64,000 bases of DNA from Usitatibacter palustris (GTDB lineage: Bacteria; Pseudomonadota; Gammaproteobacteria; Burkholderiales; Usitatibacteraceae): NCBI RefSeq assembly GCF_013003985.1, contig NZ_CP053073.1, positions 248,001 through 312,000 on the forward strand, written 5' to 3'. Under the pieces are notes generated by a model. That model searched no databases and was not told the DNA's origin. It saw nothing but the letters and a program-made list of their open reading frames with translations. Shown here piece by piece: positions 1 through 8,855 of this stretch. A program made the position numbers and the translations under genes. Every line of letters begins with the position of its first letter. The stretch's first letter is position 1.

Positions 1-1
1 G

Positions 2-430
2 AAGCAATTCGAAGCGCTGTGCGATGCGTTGGGCCGGCCGCACCTCAAGACCGACGGCCGCTTCGTGGGCCGCAATGAGCGCAAGAAGAATCGCGCGGAG
101 TTGAAGCGCGTGCTCGAGGAAGCCCTCGCTACGGAAACCGCCGAGCACTGGGAGCTCATGCTGAACGAGGAAGGCGTGCCCTCGGGCCGCGTGTTCTCGA
201 TCCCGCAGATCCTCGCGCACGAGCATGCGGTCGCTCGCTCGCTCGTGAAGACCTTCAAGCGCGTGCCCGGCGCGGAGTGCGATTCGAGCGCAACGCGCCC
301 CGGATTCCACGTCGATGGAGCACCTCTCGATGTCGCTACGCCGCCGCCCCGATTGGGTGAGCACACGGAAGAGGTCCTTCGGAGTGCGGGACTCGGCGAG
401 GAGGAAGTTCGCGCGCTACTGTCATCCTGA
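2..430 (+). CDS. CaiB/BaiF family CoA-transferase, C-terminal part (5' end outside window)
   Basis: The reading frame is open from base 2 and gives 142 residues ending at TGA 428-430. The text LKTDGRFVGRNERKKNRAEL, then AEHWELMLNEEGVPSGRV and a final PRLGEHTEEVLRSAGLGEEE, is the typical C-terminal third of class III (CaiB/BaiF) CoA-transferases, which move CoA between acyl groups in the cytoplasm. The catalytic Asp lies upstream of the window. The last codons and the stop lie inside a 39-bp inverted repeat, so the C-terminus may have been reset by insertion of that repeat. The substrate cannot be told. Confidence 0.85.
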   Translation, partial: KQFEALCDALGRPHLKTDGRFVGRNERKKNRAELKRVLEEALATETAEHWELMLNEEGVPSGRVFSIPQILAHEHAVARSLVKTFKRVPGAECDSSATRPGFHVDGAPLDVATPPPRLGEHTEEVLRSAGLGEEEVRALLSS

Positions 431-513
431 GGAGCGAAGCGACGAAGGACCTGCTTGATTCAGTTAACCGCCTAAAGCAGGTCCTTCGTCGCTTCGCTCC
501 TCAGGATGACAGT
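418..513. repeat. 39-bp perfect inverted repeat, dispersed-element type
   Basis: Arms 418-456 and 475-513 are exact reverse complements separated by an 18-base loop. The left arm supplies the last codons and the stop of the CoA-transferase gene. The outer part (TCATCCTGAG...) recurs at 12276-12387, so this is a dispersed palindromic element. It may also act as a transcription terminator. Confidence 0.85.
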
Positions 514-539
514 GGGAGTCAGGACGACAGTGCTTAAGG

Positions 540-545
540 TATAAT
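540..545 (+). promoter_or_regulatory. -10 box of the tRNA-Ala promoter
   Basis: A consensus TATAAT lies 14 bases before the first base of the tRNA. No good -35 box is visible 17 bases upstream, so only the -10 element is supported. Confidence 0.55.
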
Positions 546-559
546 TTCGCGCTTCACTT

Positions 560-635
<76 letters not shown>

Positions 636-645
636 AATGAAAGGC

Positions 646-677
646 AACGGCGTCCACTTGGACGCCGTTTGTCTTTT
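646..677 (+). terminator. Rho-independent terminator of tRNA-Ala
   Basis: A 9-bp perfect stem (647-655 with 660-668) and a 4-base loop are followed by a T-rich run to 677, directly after the tRNA. Confidence 0.85.
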
Positions 678-775
678 ATGCCGCGCCTATCCGTCGCCTT
701 TTTCCGGGGCCCAGGTCGTGCCGAGCCCCTAGGATCGATCCGCGGTCTACTCCACGGGCCGGGGATGGAACGTCG

Positions 776-1966
776 ATGAGGGTCTTCGGGAACACTGCGG
801 GTGCGCTTGCAATGCTCGCCGCCGCGCTGGCGACATCCGGCTGCGTGGGCCTCGCGACCGGAACCATCGCGGGACGCAACGATGCCGGTGCGAACATCGA
901 CATGGAAGGGCGCCTCGTCGCCAATCCCGATGGCAGCGCCCGCGCGCGCCTGGTGACGCTCACGCGGCCGCATACCACGCTCACGGAGGCCGACTACACG
1001 CTGGAGATCCTTCCGGGCAACGGCCGCGTGTCGCCACCGCAGTCGTATCGAATGATCGCGATCTTCTCGCAGACGGATGACTTCAGCGGGGGCACGGATA
1101 CGGGACGGGCTTTCATGCGCGATCACCTGGGTGCGGTCGCGACGATCTTCCACAATCCTTCGGACACGTCGACCCGCATCCGCACCTCGCGCGATGGCCG
1201 CCGCCACATCGGGGCGGCATGGCTCGCGGCTGTGCAGGCCGACGACCGGCGCGTGCCCTGGCGCATCGAGCCGGGCACGAACGATTGCAAGGCCATGCCG
1301 GACGGGAACGATTGCTTCGACATGGAGACCCTCACGCGGCTCGTGTTCGACCGCGTCTCGGATGTCGTCACGACACGCGTGCGCGATCTCGGCCTGGGCC
1401 GCATCGCCGAGCAGGAACTGCACTACATCCCCAACATCGTGCATGCCGGCCTTGAAGCCGGGGGCCGGCGCGCGCGGGGCTTTGGGCTCGTCTTCAGGGT
1501 TCGCGTCGGCCTCGTTTTCCAGGACGCCGAGATCCTCATCCCGATGAGCGTCCTCTTCCTCGACGATGTGCGCGGCTACACGATCGTGATCGATCCCCTG
1601 GGCTTCGACCTGCGTGACTTCGATCCCGAGAATCTCGATCGCATCCACGCGCACGGGCCACTTTTCCAGGAGGGCTCAGTGCGCGACGCGGTGCGCGATG
1701 GAATTGCCGCCGCGGCCATGCCCACCCTCAACGGTGCGCGCTTCGAGGACTTCCTGGTGTCGATGCTCGAAGCGGTGGCCGGACGGCCGCGCATCACGAA
1801 CGGCCGCATCAATCCCGGCTACGACGTCCTTCTCACGTCCGACCGCAACACGGGCGGCAGCGATGGCGACGGCGTGCGACGCCACGCCGATGGGCGCATC
1901 TGGCGGCAGGTCGGCACGCAGCCCGTCGAGAACCCGCAAGGCGTGCAACTCATCTTCCTCGAATAG
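776..1966 (+). CDS. Putative lipoprotein of unknown function
   Basis: The 396-residue product starts with a lipoprotein signal: a hydrophobic stretch with the lipobox LATSGC around residue 23, so the mature protein would be anchored in the outer membrane or periplasm. The rest is soluble, with no repeats. A central segment (LVFRVRVGLVFQDAEILIPM) looks like a beta-sheet core. No family is recognised. ATG 776 follows a weak GGGATGGA. The gene stands alone between the tRNA and a convergent gene. Confidence 0.75.
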   Translation: MRVFGNTAGALAMLAAALATSGCVGLATGTIAGRNDAGANIDMEGRLVANPDGSARARLVTLTRPHTTLTEADYTLEILPGNGRVSPPQSYRMIAIFSQTDDFSGGTDTGRAFMRDHLGAVATIFHNPSDTSTRIRTSRDGRRHIGAAWLAAVQADDRRVPWRIEPGTNDCKAMPDGNDCFDMETLTRLVFDRVSDVVTTRVRDLGLGRIAEQELHYIPNIVHAGLEAGGRRARGFGLVFRVRVGLVFQDAEILIPMSVLFLDDVRGYTIVIDPLGFDLRDFDPENLDRIHAHGPLFQEGSVRDAVRDGIAAAAMPTLNGARFEDFLVSMLEAVAGRPRITNGRINPGYDVLLTSDRNTGGSDGDGVRRHADGRIWRQVGTQPVENPQGVQLIFLE

Positions 1967-2056
1967 CTGACTGTAAATTCCAAGAGGAGTTTCCGTGAAC
2001 GACCTTGCCAACTGCGTCCTTCGAAGGGTGCTGCTGTACCTGCTGCCAGGCCGTTG

Positions 2057-2428
2057 TCATTTTCCGCGGCTGCGCTGCGCTTCCGCCTGCTTCCTCGCAT
2101 TCTCGAGGGCGGCCGCACGCTGCTTTCGCAATTCCTCCAGGGCCTTCGCCTTGTCCGCATCGAGCTTCTTGAGCTGCGCAACGAGGGCGTCCTTCTGCTT
2201 TTGCCCCGTCGTGTTCGCCAGGTCCTCCTTCAGCTGCTGCGTGAGCCGTGCGTACTGGACCTCGACATTCGCCTGCAGCTTGTTGTACTGGGCGTCGATG
2301 TCGGAGAGCGCCGCAGCCAGCGCATTGGGATCGGGGCTTGGGCTGGCGCCAGGTTTGACATCTACCTGAGCCACCGCCGTAGTGGCCAACGCGAGTGTCA
2401 GCAAGAACATTCGGTACAGGGTGCGCAT
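2057..2428 (-). CDS. Small secreted coiled-coil protein
   Basis: Start chosen at ATG 2428 because GGGAAGGAGATGGG precedes it and it opens a clear signal peptide (MRTLYRMFLLTLALATTAVAQ). An in-frame start at 2497 would add 23 unlikely residues. The mature part, about 100 residues, is rich in K, E, A and Q with heptad character (DIDAQYNKLQ..., LKKLDADKAKALEEL), a periplasmic helical coiled coil. Function unknown. Confidence 0.75.
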   Translation of the reverse strand: MRTLYRMFLLTLALATTAVAQVDVKPGASPSPDPNALAAALSDIDAQYNKLQANVEVQYARLTQQLKEDLANTTGQKQKDALVAQLKKLDADKAKALEELRKQRAAALENARKQAEAQRSRGK

Positions 2429-2612
2429 CCCATCTCCTTCCCATGGAAACCACATGAGAAGGATGGCATCGCAGCCGTCTCCCGTGCATCGGACCAAGGT
2501 CTTAACGGCGCAAGGGCCTAAGGTCGATTGCGGCTTGCGCGCGAACTAAATTACTCTACGGCGTAAGTCAGGCCCACAGACCTGAAACGTGCCAGGGATA
2601 GGGACATCTGCC

Positions 2613-4694
2613 GTGAAAGCATTCATCGCTCGCGTTTTGGCTTGCATCGTCTTTCTGCTGCACATGGTTGGCACTGCGCAGGCCCAGCTCACGAACTTGG
2701 CGGGCGGCGGAACGTTGCCGATCGGCTCCGGCCCCCTCTGTGGCGGCTTCGTCAACGGCAAATTTCAACCGCCCTGCAAAGCCGTGGCCGCGGCCTTCGT
2801 CAGCGATGTCAAATACTCCTGTCCGGCAGGCAGTTTCTTCGACGCCAACGGCAAGTGTTATTCCTGCCCGGCCAACCATACGCGCACCGCGGATGCGGTC
2901 ACCACGGATCGAGCCTGTGCCAAGGCCGATCCCACGATCAAGGGCGGCGACGTGGCCGCAACATTCGGGGGTCCGCTGTGCAAGGCTGCAGCCGGCTCCT
3001 GGTCCTTCAAGGACGGTTCCCTGGGGGGAAGTTGTTGGTCATGCCCGAACGGCTACGAGCGATCCGTCCTCAGCGTTGACGACAGCAGGGCCTGCCGGCT
3101 GCCCGGCAAGATGGGCTATGCCAGCCCCACGCAAGTGTGGAAAGGCAATTCGGATCTGGCGGCGTGCCAAGCCCATGTCCAACGCTACGGCCCGTCCGGA
3201 AAGGGGGAGGTCTTCTACGACGGCTGGGTGGGTTACACCGGCTGCTGGGTTTGCCCCGCGGGCTTCAAACGCAGCACCAACGCCATCTACGAGAAGAACG
3301 GCGCAATGGCTTGCTTCCAAAATTCCCCGGAAGCCTGGTCCAAGGCCACCATGCTCGGCAAGGCCAACTGCAAGCCGGGAGAATTCGAAGACGCGCGCAA
3401 CGGCGGCGAATGCTGGAGTTGTCGCGCTGGCACCACGCGCAGCGTTTATCCGGTCCATGAGGGCCGGGCCTGCACGGTCTGGGGCGGCTACGTTTATGCC
3501 AAAGCGACCGAAACCGGGAGCAGCGTGCTCGGTTGCGGCACTGGCCTTGGATCGGACAAGGGGGAGACCTTCTTCGACACGATCACCAGCAAGGATCCCA
3601 ACGTCCAGGCGGCCATCAGGCAACAGAGCGGTGGCACGCTGCCGCAAGGCATCGGCCAAAGCATCGGCGGCACCTGCTGGAAATGTCCTGTCGGCTACAA
3701 GCGCATGGACGGTTCCGCGCCGGTCTATGGCGCCCAAGCCTGCGGCAGCAAGACCATCGTCTGGAAATCCGCCCCCTACGCCCACTCCGGCCTCTTTGGC
3801 CTGGACGGCGGCGAGGAAGTGGCGCTGGCGCTCGTAAAGGATGGCGCACTCATCAATCAGCTCGCCGACGCGGCGGTGCCAAAGCTGGCCGCCACTTCCG
3901 CAGAGGCGCGCAAGAAAGTCTGGGACGAGATTGCCAGGACACCGCAGACCAGCGGCCCGCTGCTGTTGGCGGTACTCACCCGCATCAAGGCGGTGGCGAC
4001 CAATCCGGCCCAGGCCAGCGCTGCGGAGAAGCGCCTGGCGGCGAGCTTTTCCAATGCCGTCGTCAGTTTCCGTACTTACCTGGCCAAGGAAGCGCTCGGC
4101 GCCTACCACGCATGGTATGACGTGACCCAAGCTCAGAAAAGCGCGAATAAGGGGAGGGCTTCGACGCCTGGCGCTTCGCTGGGTGCAACTGTAGGCGGCG
4201 ATGTCGATCTCACCGTCCCGCCGGATTACGCTCAAGTCACCCGAGATGCCATCGCTGCCAGTGTCCACGTCGGCACCGTGGGGGCCGGGATTGCGGGCTA
4301 CCTGGCGATCACGACAGAAAATGTCATGCAGGCGATTTTTCCCTCAGTGATTACATTTAAAGAGTTATTGGCAGGAGGCGCCACGGTGTCTTCCATCACT
4401 GCGGGTGCTGGAGCCGGAAGTCTCGCAGCGTCCGTTGGCCCTCAGATCGCCATTGCCGTCGCCGTCGAATTAATTATCCAGGTCTTTCAACTGGCCGTAG
4501 AGGCCAAGGAAGCCGGCCCCAAGCTGCAAGCGAACCTCCTCTCGGCTCAGCAACCGTATGACTTGGCTCGCCTGATGAGAACCACCGACGGCGGCGACGA
4601 AATCACCAGTTACTGGACCACGGTCACGAGCGGCACCAGCCGCGCGCCGCGCAATCTCGCCGCCTTCGCCGCCGCCAGTGCCTCGATGCGATGA
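2613..4694 (+). CDS. Large secreted cysteine-rich repeat protein
   Basis: GTG 2613 is preferred because it begins a normal signal peptide (KAFIARVLACIVFLLHMVGTAQA); GTG 2589 is an in-frame alternative giving 701 residues. At least five modules follow with the pattern C-x-x-C-P-x-G-x-x-R-S/T (CYSCPANHTR, CWSCPNGYERS, CWVCPAGFKRS, CWSCRAGTTRS, CWKCPVGYKRM), like the Cys-rich units of ephrin-receptor or GCC2/GCC3-type domains. The C-terminal 200 residues include a long hydrophobic Gly/Ala segment that could be membrane-inserting. Probably surface or exported; function unknown. Confidence 0.75.
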   Translation: MKAFIARVLACIVFLLHMVGTAQAQLTNLAGGGTLPIGSGPLCGGFVNGKFQPPCKAVAAAFVSDVKYSCPAGSFFDANGKCYSCPANHTRTADAVTTDRACAKADPTIKGGDVAATFGGPLCKAAAGSWSFKDGSLGGSCWSCPNGYERSVLSVDDSRACRLPGKMGYASPTQVWKGNSDLAACQAHVQRYGPSGKGEVFYDGWVGYTGCWVCPAGFKRSTNAIYEKNGAMACFQNSPEAWSKATMLGKANCKPGEFEDARNGGECWSCRAGTTRSVYPVHEGRACTVWGGYVYAKATETGSSVLGCGTGLGSDKGETFFDTITSKDPNVQAAIRQQSGGTLPQGIGQSIGGTCWKCPVGYKRMDGSAPVYGAQACGSKTIVWKSAPYAHSGLFGLDGGEEVALALVKDGALINQLADAAVPKLAATSAEARKKVWDEIARTPQTSGPLLLAVLTRIKAVATNPAQASAAEKRLAASFSNAVVSFRTYLAKEALGAYHAWYDVTQAQKSANKGRASTPGASLGATVGGDVDLTVPPDYAQVTRDAIAASVHVGTVGAGIAGYLAITTENVMQAIFPSVITFKELLAGGATVSSITAGAGAGSLAASVGPQIAIAVAVELIIQVFQLAVEAKEAGPKLQANLLSAQQPYDLARLMRTTDGGDEITSYWTTVTSGTSRAPRNLAAFAAASASMR

Positions 4695-4711
4695 CGGGAT
4701 GGCGCGTCGGC

Positions 4712-5494
4712 TTAGTTGAAGAACTCCAGTAACGCCGGGGTCAGCGCTTTCGAGTTCACATCGTGGCCCTGGCCCTCGATGGTGCGACGCTGCGCATTCG
4801 GCACTGCCTTGCCGAGCTTGTCCGCCGTGGCGCGCATGAACGGCATCGTCTTCAAGCTCGCGCCACCGTCCATCACCAGGGTGTTCGCCTTGATCTTCGC
4901 TGCCGTCCTGACCGGCACGGAGCGATCCTCACCGAGGATCGCGTTGTCGTACGCAAGTGTGGGTGCCATCGCGATCATTCCCGGCCAGGCCGGCGACGAT
5001 TTCATTCCGGCAATCGCCTCGTCCGGCGCGCCGACAAATTTCATGAATGCCGTCACGGCATCCGCTCGACGGTCCGCGGCAAGCAGTGCGTCGAACCGGG
5101 ACCTGAACTCGCGCCATTCCCTGGCGGCACCTTCAGCCTCGCTATAAGGCGCTTCGTAGAGGGCGAGTTTTTTCACCTTGACGCCAAGCGATGACGCCGC
5201 TTCCAGTGCCAGGCTCGCCCCCGAAGACTTTCCATACACAAACGCCGAGCCGCCAGCGGCGTCGATGACGGCTTCCAGGTCTTCGATTTCGCGCTGGACC
5301 GAATAGGGTTTGGTATCGGCGCTATCGCCACGACCGCGACGGTCATAGCTGTACACGGTGAACCTGGGCGCGAGGAGCTGAGCGAGCTCCGTGCTGCTCG
5401 AACGCGCGGACAACGCGCCGTTCACCACGACAACGGCTGGGCCCGCGCCCACCTTGTCATAGGCGATGCTTGTTCCGTCCTTCGACGTGCTCAT
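4712..5494 (-). CDS. Alpha/beta hydrolase
   Basis: The start is ATG 5494; a frame extension to 5611 overlaps the upstream gene and is not needed. The 260-residue product has an alpha/beta-hydrolase core: NGALSA near the oxyanion strand, SYDRRGRGDS, the nucleophile elbow YGKSSGA (Ser in G-K-S-S-G), a late Asp in VMDGGASL and a C-terminal catalytic His in GQGHDV. Probably cytoplasmic esterase-like; substrate unknown. It begins 10 bases after the stop of the DUF5648 gene, so it is the last gene of a three-gene operon. Confidence 0.85.
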   Translation of the reverse strand: MSTSKDGTSIAYDKVGAGPAVVVVNGALSARSSSTELAQLLAPRFTVYSYDRRGRGDSADTKPYSVQREIEDLEAVIDAAGGSAFVYGKSSGASLALEAASSLGVKVKKLALYEAPYSEAEGAAREWREFRSRFDALLAADRRADAVTAFMKFVGAPDEAIAGMKSSPAWPGMIAMAPTLAYDNAILGEDRSVPVRTAAKIKANTLVMDGGASLKTMPFMRATADKLGKAVPNAQRRTIEGQGHDVNSKALTPALLEFFN

Positions 5495-5504
5495 CCGCGT
5501 TCGT

Positions 5505-6689
5505 TCAGCGAGGCGTGCAGAACACAGCGCCTTCCTGCTTCCACGCGAACGCCATCGAGCCATACACCTGCATGTCGGACGCGTAGCGGCGATGCGGGCC
5601 GTCGGAGCCACGGTTCACCGGCTTCCATCCGTCCGCGCATTGGCCATTCGAAGGCAGCACCGCGTAGAACGTGACGCCTTCATACGCCCAACCCTTGAAC
5701 GCATCGCCGCTCTTCGAGATCGTCGCGCGCTCCTGCGTTTCGAGGTCGCGCAGCCACGCGCATTCCGCGCCGATGGCCGTGTGATAGTGCGCGCCGAGGC
5801 TCGGTGCGTAGAAGCGGCACACCGGTTGCGCGCCAGCCGGGGCGCCCGCGGCCTGCGGCCACACTTCGAACTGCTGGCCCGTGCGCTTCCATCCGGAGCT
5901 CTGCTGATCGAGCGTGGTGATTTCACTGGCCGTGCTGGTGACGAAGTAGCGATCGGTCGCTTCGGCGTAGTACTCGATCGCCTCGACCGACGTGCGAACC
6001 TGCAGCGGCTCATACGCGATGTAGTAGTTGGTGAACGACGGATCGTTGGGCGAGCCCACCGAATACATCCAGTAGTCGCCGGGCGGAAGGCCGGAAACGG
6101 TCACGCGCGTCCACGACACCAGGCCGGGCGGGCCGCTCATCCCGGCGAGCATCGGCGTCACGGGCTGGCGCGGGTCGAAGCGATAGTCGACGCGAACGAT
6201 GTTGCCGTCATACGTGAGCTTCACGCTCGCCGGATCGAAGTAGTACGACGACGGGACGTAGATGTCGAAGTTCTCGGAAGCGTGCGGCTTCGAAGGCACC
6301 GACTGAAGGTGCTGCGCGTCCGTTGCGACCGTGAGCGGCGAGCTGATCACCTGCGGCGCCGCATTCGGATTCGCCGTATCGATCATGCGCGCCTGCACGT
6401 TGTATGTACCGGCCGGAAGCTCGCCCAGCGGCACCGGGATGTCCCAGAAGTCCGGACGCGACGGGCCGAAGAAGTCGCTCGCGTATTCGAAATCGATGAT
6501 GAACGTGTTGCCCTGGCGAACGTAGCGTGTGGCCGGCGCGTAGGTCGGCCACTGCCAGCCGTTGATCTTCACGGAGATCATCGAACCCGCGACGGCCTGA
6601 CTCGGGTAGGGCGTGAGGGTGGCCTGGGCGGCGGCCAGCGTGGGGGCCAGCACCAGGGCGGCAGCAAGAATCTTCTTCTTGAGGTTCAT
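5505..6689 (-). CDS. Exported protein with C-terminal DUF5648 domain
   Basis: The 394-residue product has a signal peptide (MNLKKKILAAALVLAPTLAA), about 200 residues of beta-rich domain with PxGxYxV-type strands, and a C-terminal DUF5648 domain from about residue 235 (EYYAEATDRYFVTS, GWKRTGQQFEVW, VCRFYAPSLGAHYHTA, ECAWLRDLE). DUF5648 is found in many secreted or surface proteins and probably binds a ligand. The upstream small gene ends 3 bases before it, so they share a transcript. Confidence 0.82.
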   Translation of the reverse strand: MNLKKKILAAALVLAPTLAAAQATLTPYPSQAVAGSMISVKINGWQWPTYAPATRYVRQGNTFIIDFEYASDFFGPSRPDFWDIPVPLGELPAGTYNVQARMIDTANPNAAPQVISSPLTVATDAQHLQSVPSKPHASENFDIYVPSSYYFDPASVKLTYDGNIVRVDYRFDPRQPVTPMLAGMSGPPGLVSWTRVTVSGLPPGDYWMYSVGSPNDPSFTNYYIAYEPLQVRTSVEAIEYYAEATDRYFVTSTASEITTLDQQSSGWKRTGQQFEVWPQAAGAPAGAQPVCRFYAPSLGAHYHTAIGAECAWLRDLETQERATISKSGDAFKGWAYEGVTFYAVLPSNGQCADGWKPVNRGSDGPHRRYASDMQVYGSMAFAWKQEGAVFCTPR

Positions 6690-6692
6690 GAT

Positions 6693-6992
6693 TTAGCTCG
6701 CGTTGGTTTCGAGCACCGCGCGCGCGTTGGCGACTTCGGTGCGATAGGTTTCGCGCGCTTCGGCTTCGCAGGCGCGGCGGTCGGAGACCCGGCGGCATTC
6801 CTCGAGTGCTTCCTTGAGCGCGGCGCCCGCTTCCTTCATGAGCGTCTTGTAGCGCTTGATCGGCGTATCGGACGGTTCGTACCAGCGCAGCGGGTCGCCC
6901 GGTTGCGGGAACGACTCGCCGTTCGCGCTGATCGTCACGGTGGCGAGCAGCGCCGCCGCGAGGGTGAATCCAGTGGTGATCGGGGCTTTCAT
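6693..6992 (-). CDS. Small exported protein, first gene of operon
   Basis: From ATG 6992 the product has 99 residues with a signal peptide (MKAPITTGFTLAAALLATVTISANG). The mature part carries the pair CRRVSDRRACEAEAR, a charged helix with two Cys. It is followed after 3 bases by the DUF5648 gene. No family recognised. Confidence 0.7.
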   Translation of the reverse strand: MKAPITTGFTLAAALLATVTISANGESFPQPGDPLRWYEPSDTPIKRYKTLMKEAGAALKEALEECRRVSDRRACEAEARETYRTEVANARAVLETNAS

Positions 6993-7086
6993 TGATGCGT
7001 GCTCCGTGGGTTTCGTCTTGCACCCACGATAGGGTTTGCATCGGCCCGTCAACATGGGAAGGCGCCGCGCCTTTCGGTCATCCGTT

Positions 7087-7107
7087 TCCTACAGGTATTT
7101 GTCCTAC
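7087..7107. promoter_or_regulatory. Possible operator: two direct TCCTAC hexamers
   Basis: TCCTAC occurs at 7087-7092 and again at 7102-7107, 43 bases before the start of the next gene. The same hexamer forms a palindrome before the response-regulator gene (7568-7583). A shared regulator is an inference. Confidence 0.3.
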
Positions 7108-7149
7108 CCGCTGGCTGATGTCGGGTTGGGGCGACGCCACCATGGCCCC

Positions 7150-7551
7150 ATGAAAGCTTTCCTTCTCCTTCTCCTGGGCGGCGCGCTCGTCGCGGCCGCG
7201 CCGCGGGCGAAATCCGACGATGTCTTCGCCGGATCGCACACGCGCGTATTAAAGGTCCAGGTGAAAAGCGCGCTGGAGAGCTCGTCGCGCGTCGATCGGG
7301 ATGTGCGGGCGCCGTCGGCACCCGACGTGGGCGTTCCGGTCTTCGCATACACCGCACCCGTGGAGGACCCGCGGATGAAGGAAAGCCGCTCCTCCTGCTC
7401 GAAGGCGGGGAAATCCCTGTGCTACGACCCGGCGAGCGGGAAGATCGTCTACAAGAAGACCCGGGAGTTCATGCCGGCGATCCCCGGGATGAGGGCCGAG
7501 AACATCTCGGTCCGGCGCGACCGGATCACCTTCAAATACAGCTTTCAGTAG
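7150..7551 (+). CDS. Small exported protein of unknown function
   Basis: ATG 7150 begins a signal peptide (MKAFLLLLLGGALVAAAPRA); longer in-frame extension to 7036 is unlikely. The 133-residue product has two Cys (SSCSKAGKSLCYDP) and a beta-rich basic C-terminus (VYKKTREFMPAIPGM). It may be controlled by the downstream two-component system, judging from the shared TCCTAC motif. Confidence 0.7.
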   Translation: MKAFLLLLLGGALVAAAPRAKSDDVFAGSHTRVLKVQVKSALESSSRVDRDVRAPSAPDVGVPVFAYTAPVEDPRMKESRSSCSKAGKSLCYDPASGKIVYKKTREFMPAIPGMRAENISVRRDRITFKYSFQ

Positions 7552-7567
7552 CTGTCTGTCAGACGGT

Positions 7568-7583
7568 GTAGGACAATTCCTAC
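7568..7583. promoter_or_regulatory. Possible operator: GTAGGA-N4-TCCTAC palindrome
   Basis: A perfect 6-bp inverted repeat with a 4-base spacer, about 90 bases before the LuxR-type regulator. Its size and symmetry suit a NarL/LuxR-type dimer site; binding is inferred. Confidence 0.35.
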
Positions 7584-7669
7584 GCGGGAATCCGCCCGGT
7601 CCGACGGGGTGCCTGAAACCAGCGTGCTGTAATTCACTTCGAAGCTCACTCTTGTCCCAGGCAAACAAC

Positions 7670-8305
7670 ATGATCAGATTGCTCATTGTCGACGACCACG
7701 ATGTGGTGCGGATGGGCCTCAAGCAGGTCTTCGACAGCCGCGTGGACATGGAAATCGCGGCCGAGGCGAGGACAGGCGAAGAGGCCATCAACCTCATCCG
7801 ATCGAAGCCGTTCGATGTCGCGCTTGTCGACCTGTCGCTCTCCGACATGTCGGGCATCGATGTCCTGACGCGCGCGAAAGCGATTCGTCCGGAAATGGCC
7901 GTGCTCATCGTCTCCGGTTATCCGGAAGACCAGTACGCCATCAACATTCTCAAAGCGGGTGCGTCGGGATTCGTCCCGAAGGACGCGCCGCCCGAGAGCC
8001 TGCTCTCCGCCGTGCTGGCCGCTTCGCAGGGCCGGCGCTACGTGAGCCCGCGCGTGGCCGACAAGCTCGCGCAAGGCCTCGCGGGCCCCGCGGCCGACCA
8101 GCCGGGCCATTCGATCCTCTCCGAACGCGAGTTCCAGATCTTCTGCAAGCTCGCGGGCGGCCAAACGGTTTCCGATATCGCCAGGGAGTTGTTCCTCAGC
8201 GTGAAGACGGTCAGCACGTACCGCTCGCGCATCCTGGAGAAGATGAACTTCAAGTCGAACGCGGACATCACCTATTACGCCGTCAAGAATCAGTTGATCG
8301 CATGA
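7670..8305 (+). CDS. NarL/LuxR-family response regulator
   Basis: The 211-residue product has an N-terminal receiver domain (IVDDHD acidic pocket, phospho-acceptor Asp54 in VALVDLSLSD, Lys in VPKDAPPE) and a C-terminal LuxR helix-turn-helix (LSEREFQIFCKLAGGQTVSDIARELFLSVKTVSTY). ATG 7670 is preferred to TTG 7652. It probably receives phosphate from the kinase at 8856-10250. Its stop overlaps the start of the next gene (ATGA), so they are co-translated. Confidence 0.95.
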   Translation: MIRLLIVDDHDVVRMGLKQVFDSRVDMEIAAEARTGEEAINLIRSKPFDVALVDLSLSDMSGIDVLTRAKAIRPEMAVLIVSGYPEDQYAINILKAGASGFVPKDAPPESLLSAVLAASQGRRYVSPRVADKLAQGLAGPAADQPGHSILSEREFQIFCKLAGGQTVSDIARELFLSVKTVSTYRSRILEKMNFKSNADITYYAVKNQLIA

Positions 8306-8679
8306 CGCTGCAAGCCCTCATCGTCGAGGACTCGCCGCCGATCGCGGAGCGTCTCGTTGAGATGCTCTCGATTCCCGGACGTGTCGAGGTGGCCGCGACT
8401 GCCGCTACCGAAAAGGAAGCGATCGCCGCTTGCGGTGGTCGCGTGTTCGATCTGGCCATCGTTGATTTGCAGCTCGCGCAGGGCACCGGCTTCGGCGTGA
8501 TCCGCCGGCTGCGCGCCGACGCGGGCAAGCACACCTGCATCATCGTCCTCACCAACCACGCCGTCCCGGCGCTGCGCATGGCTTCGTATGAAGCCGGCGC
8601 GGACCACTTCCTCGACAAGAGCAAGGACGTGCCCGTGGTCACCCGGGTGGTGGACGATCTCCTCGCCGCGAGGAATTAA
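8302..8679 (+). CDS. Single-domain CheY-like response regulator
   Basis: The 125-residue protein is a receiver domain only: acidic pair in IVEDSPP, acceptor Asp55 in LAIVDLQLAQG, Thr in IVLTNH, Lys in FLDKSKD. With no output domain it may act as a phosphate sink or by protein contact. It overlaps the upstream LuxR-type gene by four bases. Confidence 0.93.
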   Translation: MTLQALIVEDSPPIAERLVEMLSIPGRVEVAATAATEKEAIAACGGRVFDLAIVDLQLAQGTGFGVIRRLRADAGKHTCIIVLTNHAVPALRMASYEAGADHFLDKSKDVPVVTRVVDDLLAARN

Positions 8680-8681
8680 AG

Positions 8682-8843
8682 AACCAGGGCAGAAAGAATC
8701 CGCAGATAAACGCAGATAAACGCGGATAACAGCAGGTGGGGTTGCAGTGTCAAAGGCGGTCATTCAGCCGATCCGCGACATTTACCTTCCTCTCCTTATC
8801 CGCGTTTATCTGCGTTTATCTGCGGATTCTTTCTGCCCTGGTT
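8682..8843. repeat. 48-bp perfect inverted repeat between convergent genes
   Basis: Arms 8682-8729 and 8796-8843 are exact reverse complements around a 66-base centre. Each arm contains tandem GCAGATAAAC units. The element fills the gap between the receiver gene and the convergent kinase gene and could terminate both; the internal repeats suggest a dispersed chromosomal element. Confidence 0.85.
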
Positions 8844-8855
8844 TTCCGCAAACCT

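Noticed and set aside
3039..4268. 409-codon open frame on the - strand
   Set aside because: Antisense to the Cys-module gene, whose repeated motifs prove the + frame.
5466..6995. 509-codon open frame on the + strand
   Set aside because: It is antisense to the DUF5648 and small exported genes, which have signal peptides, domain text and operon spacing.
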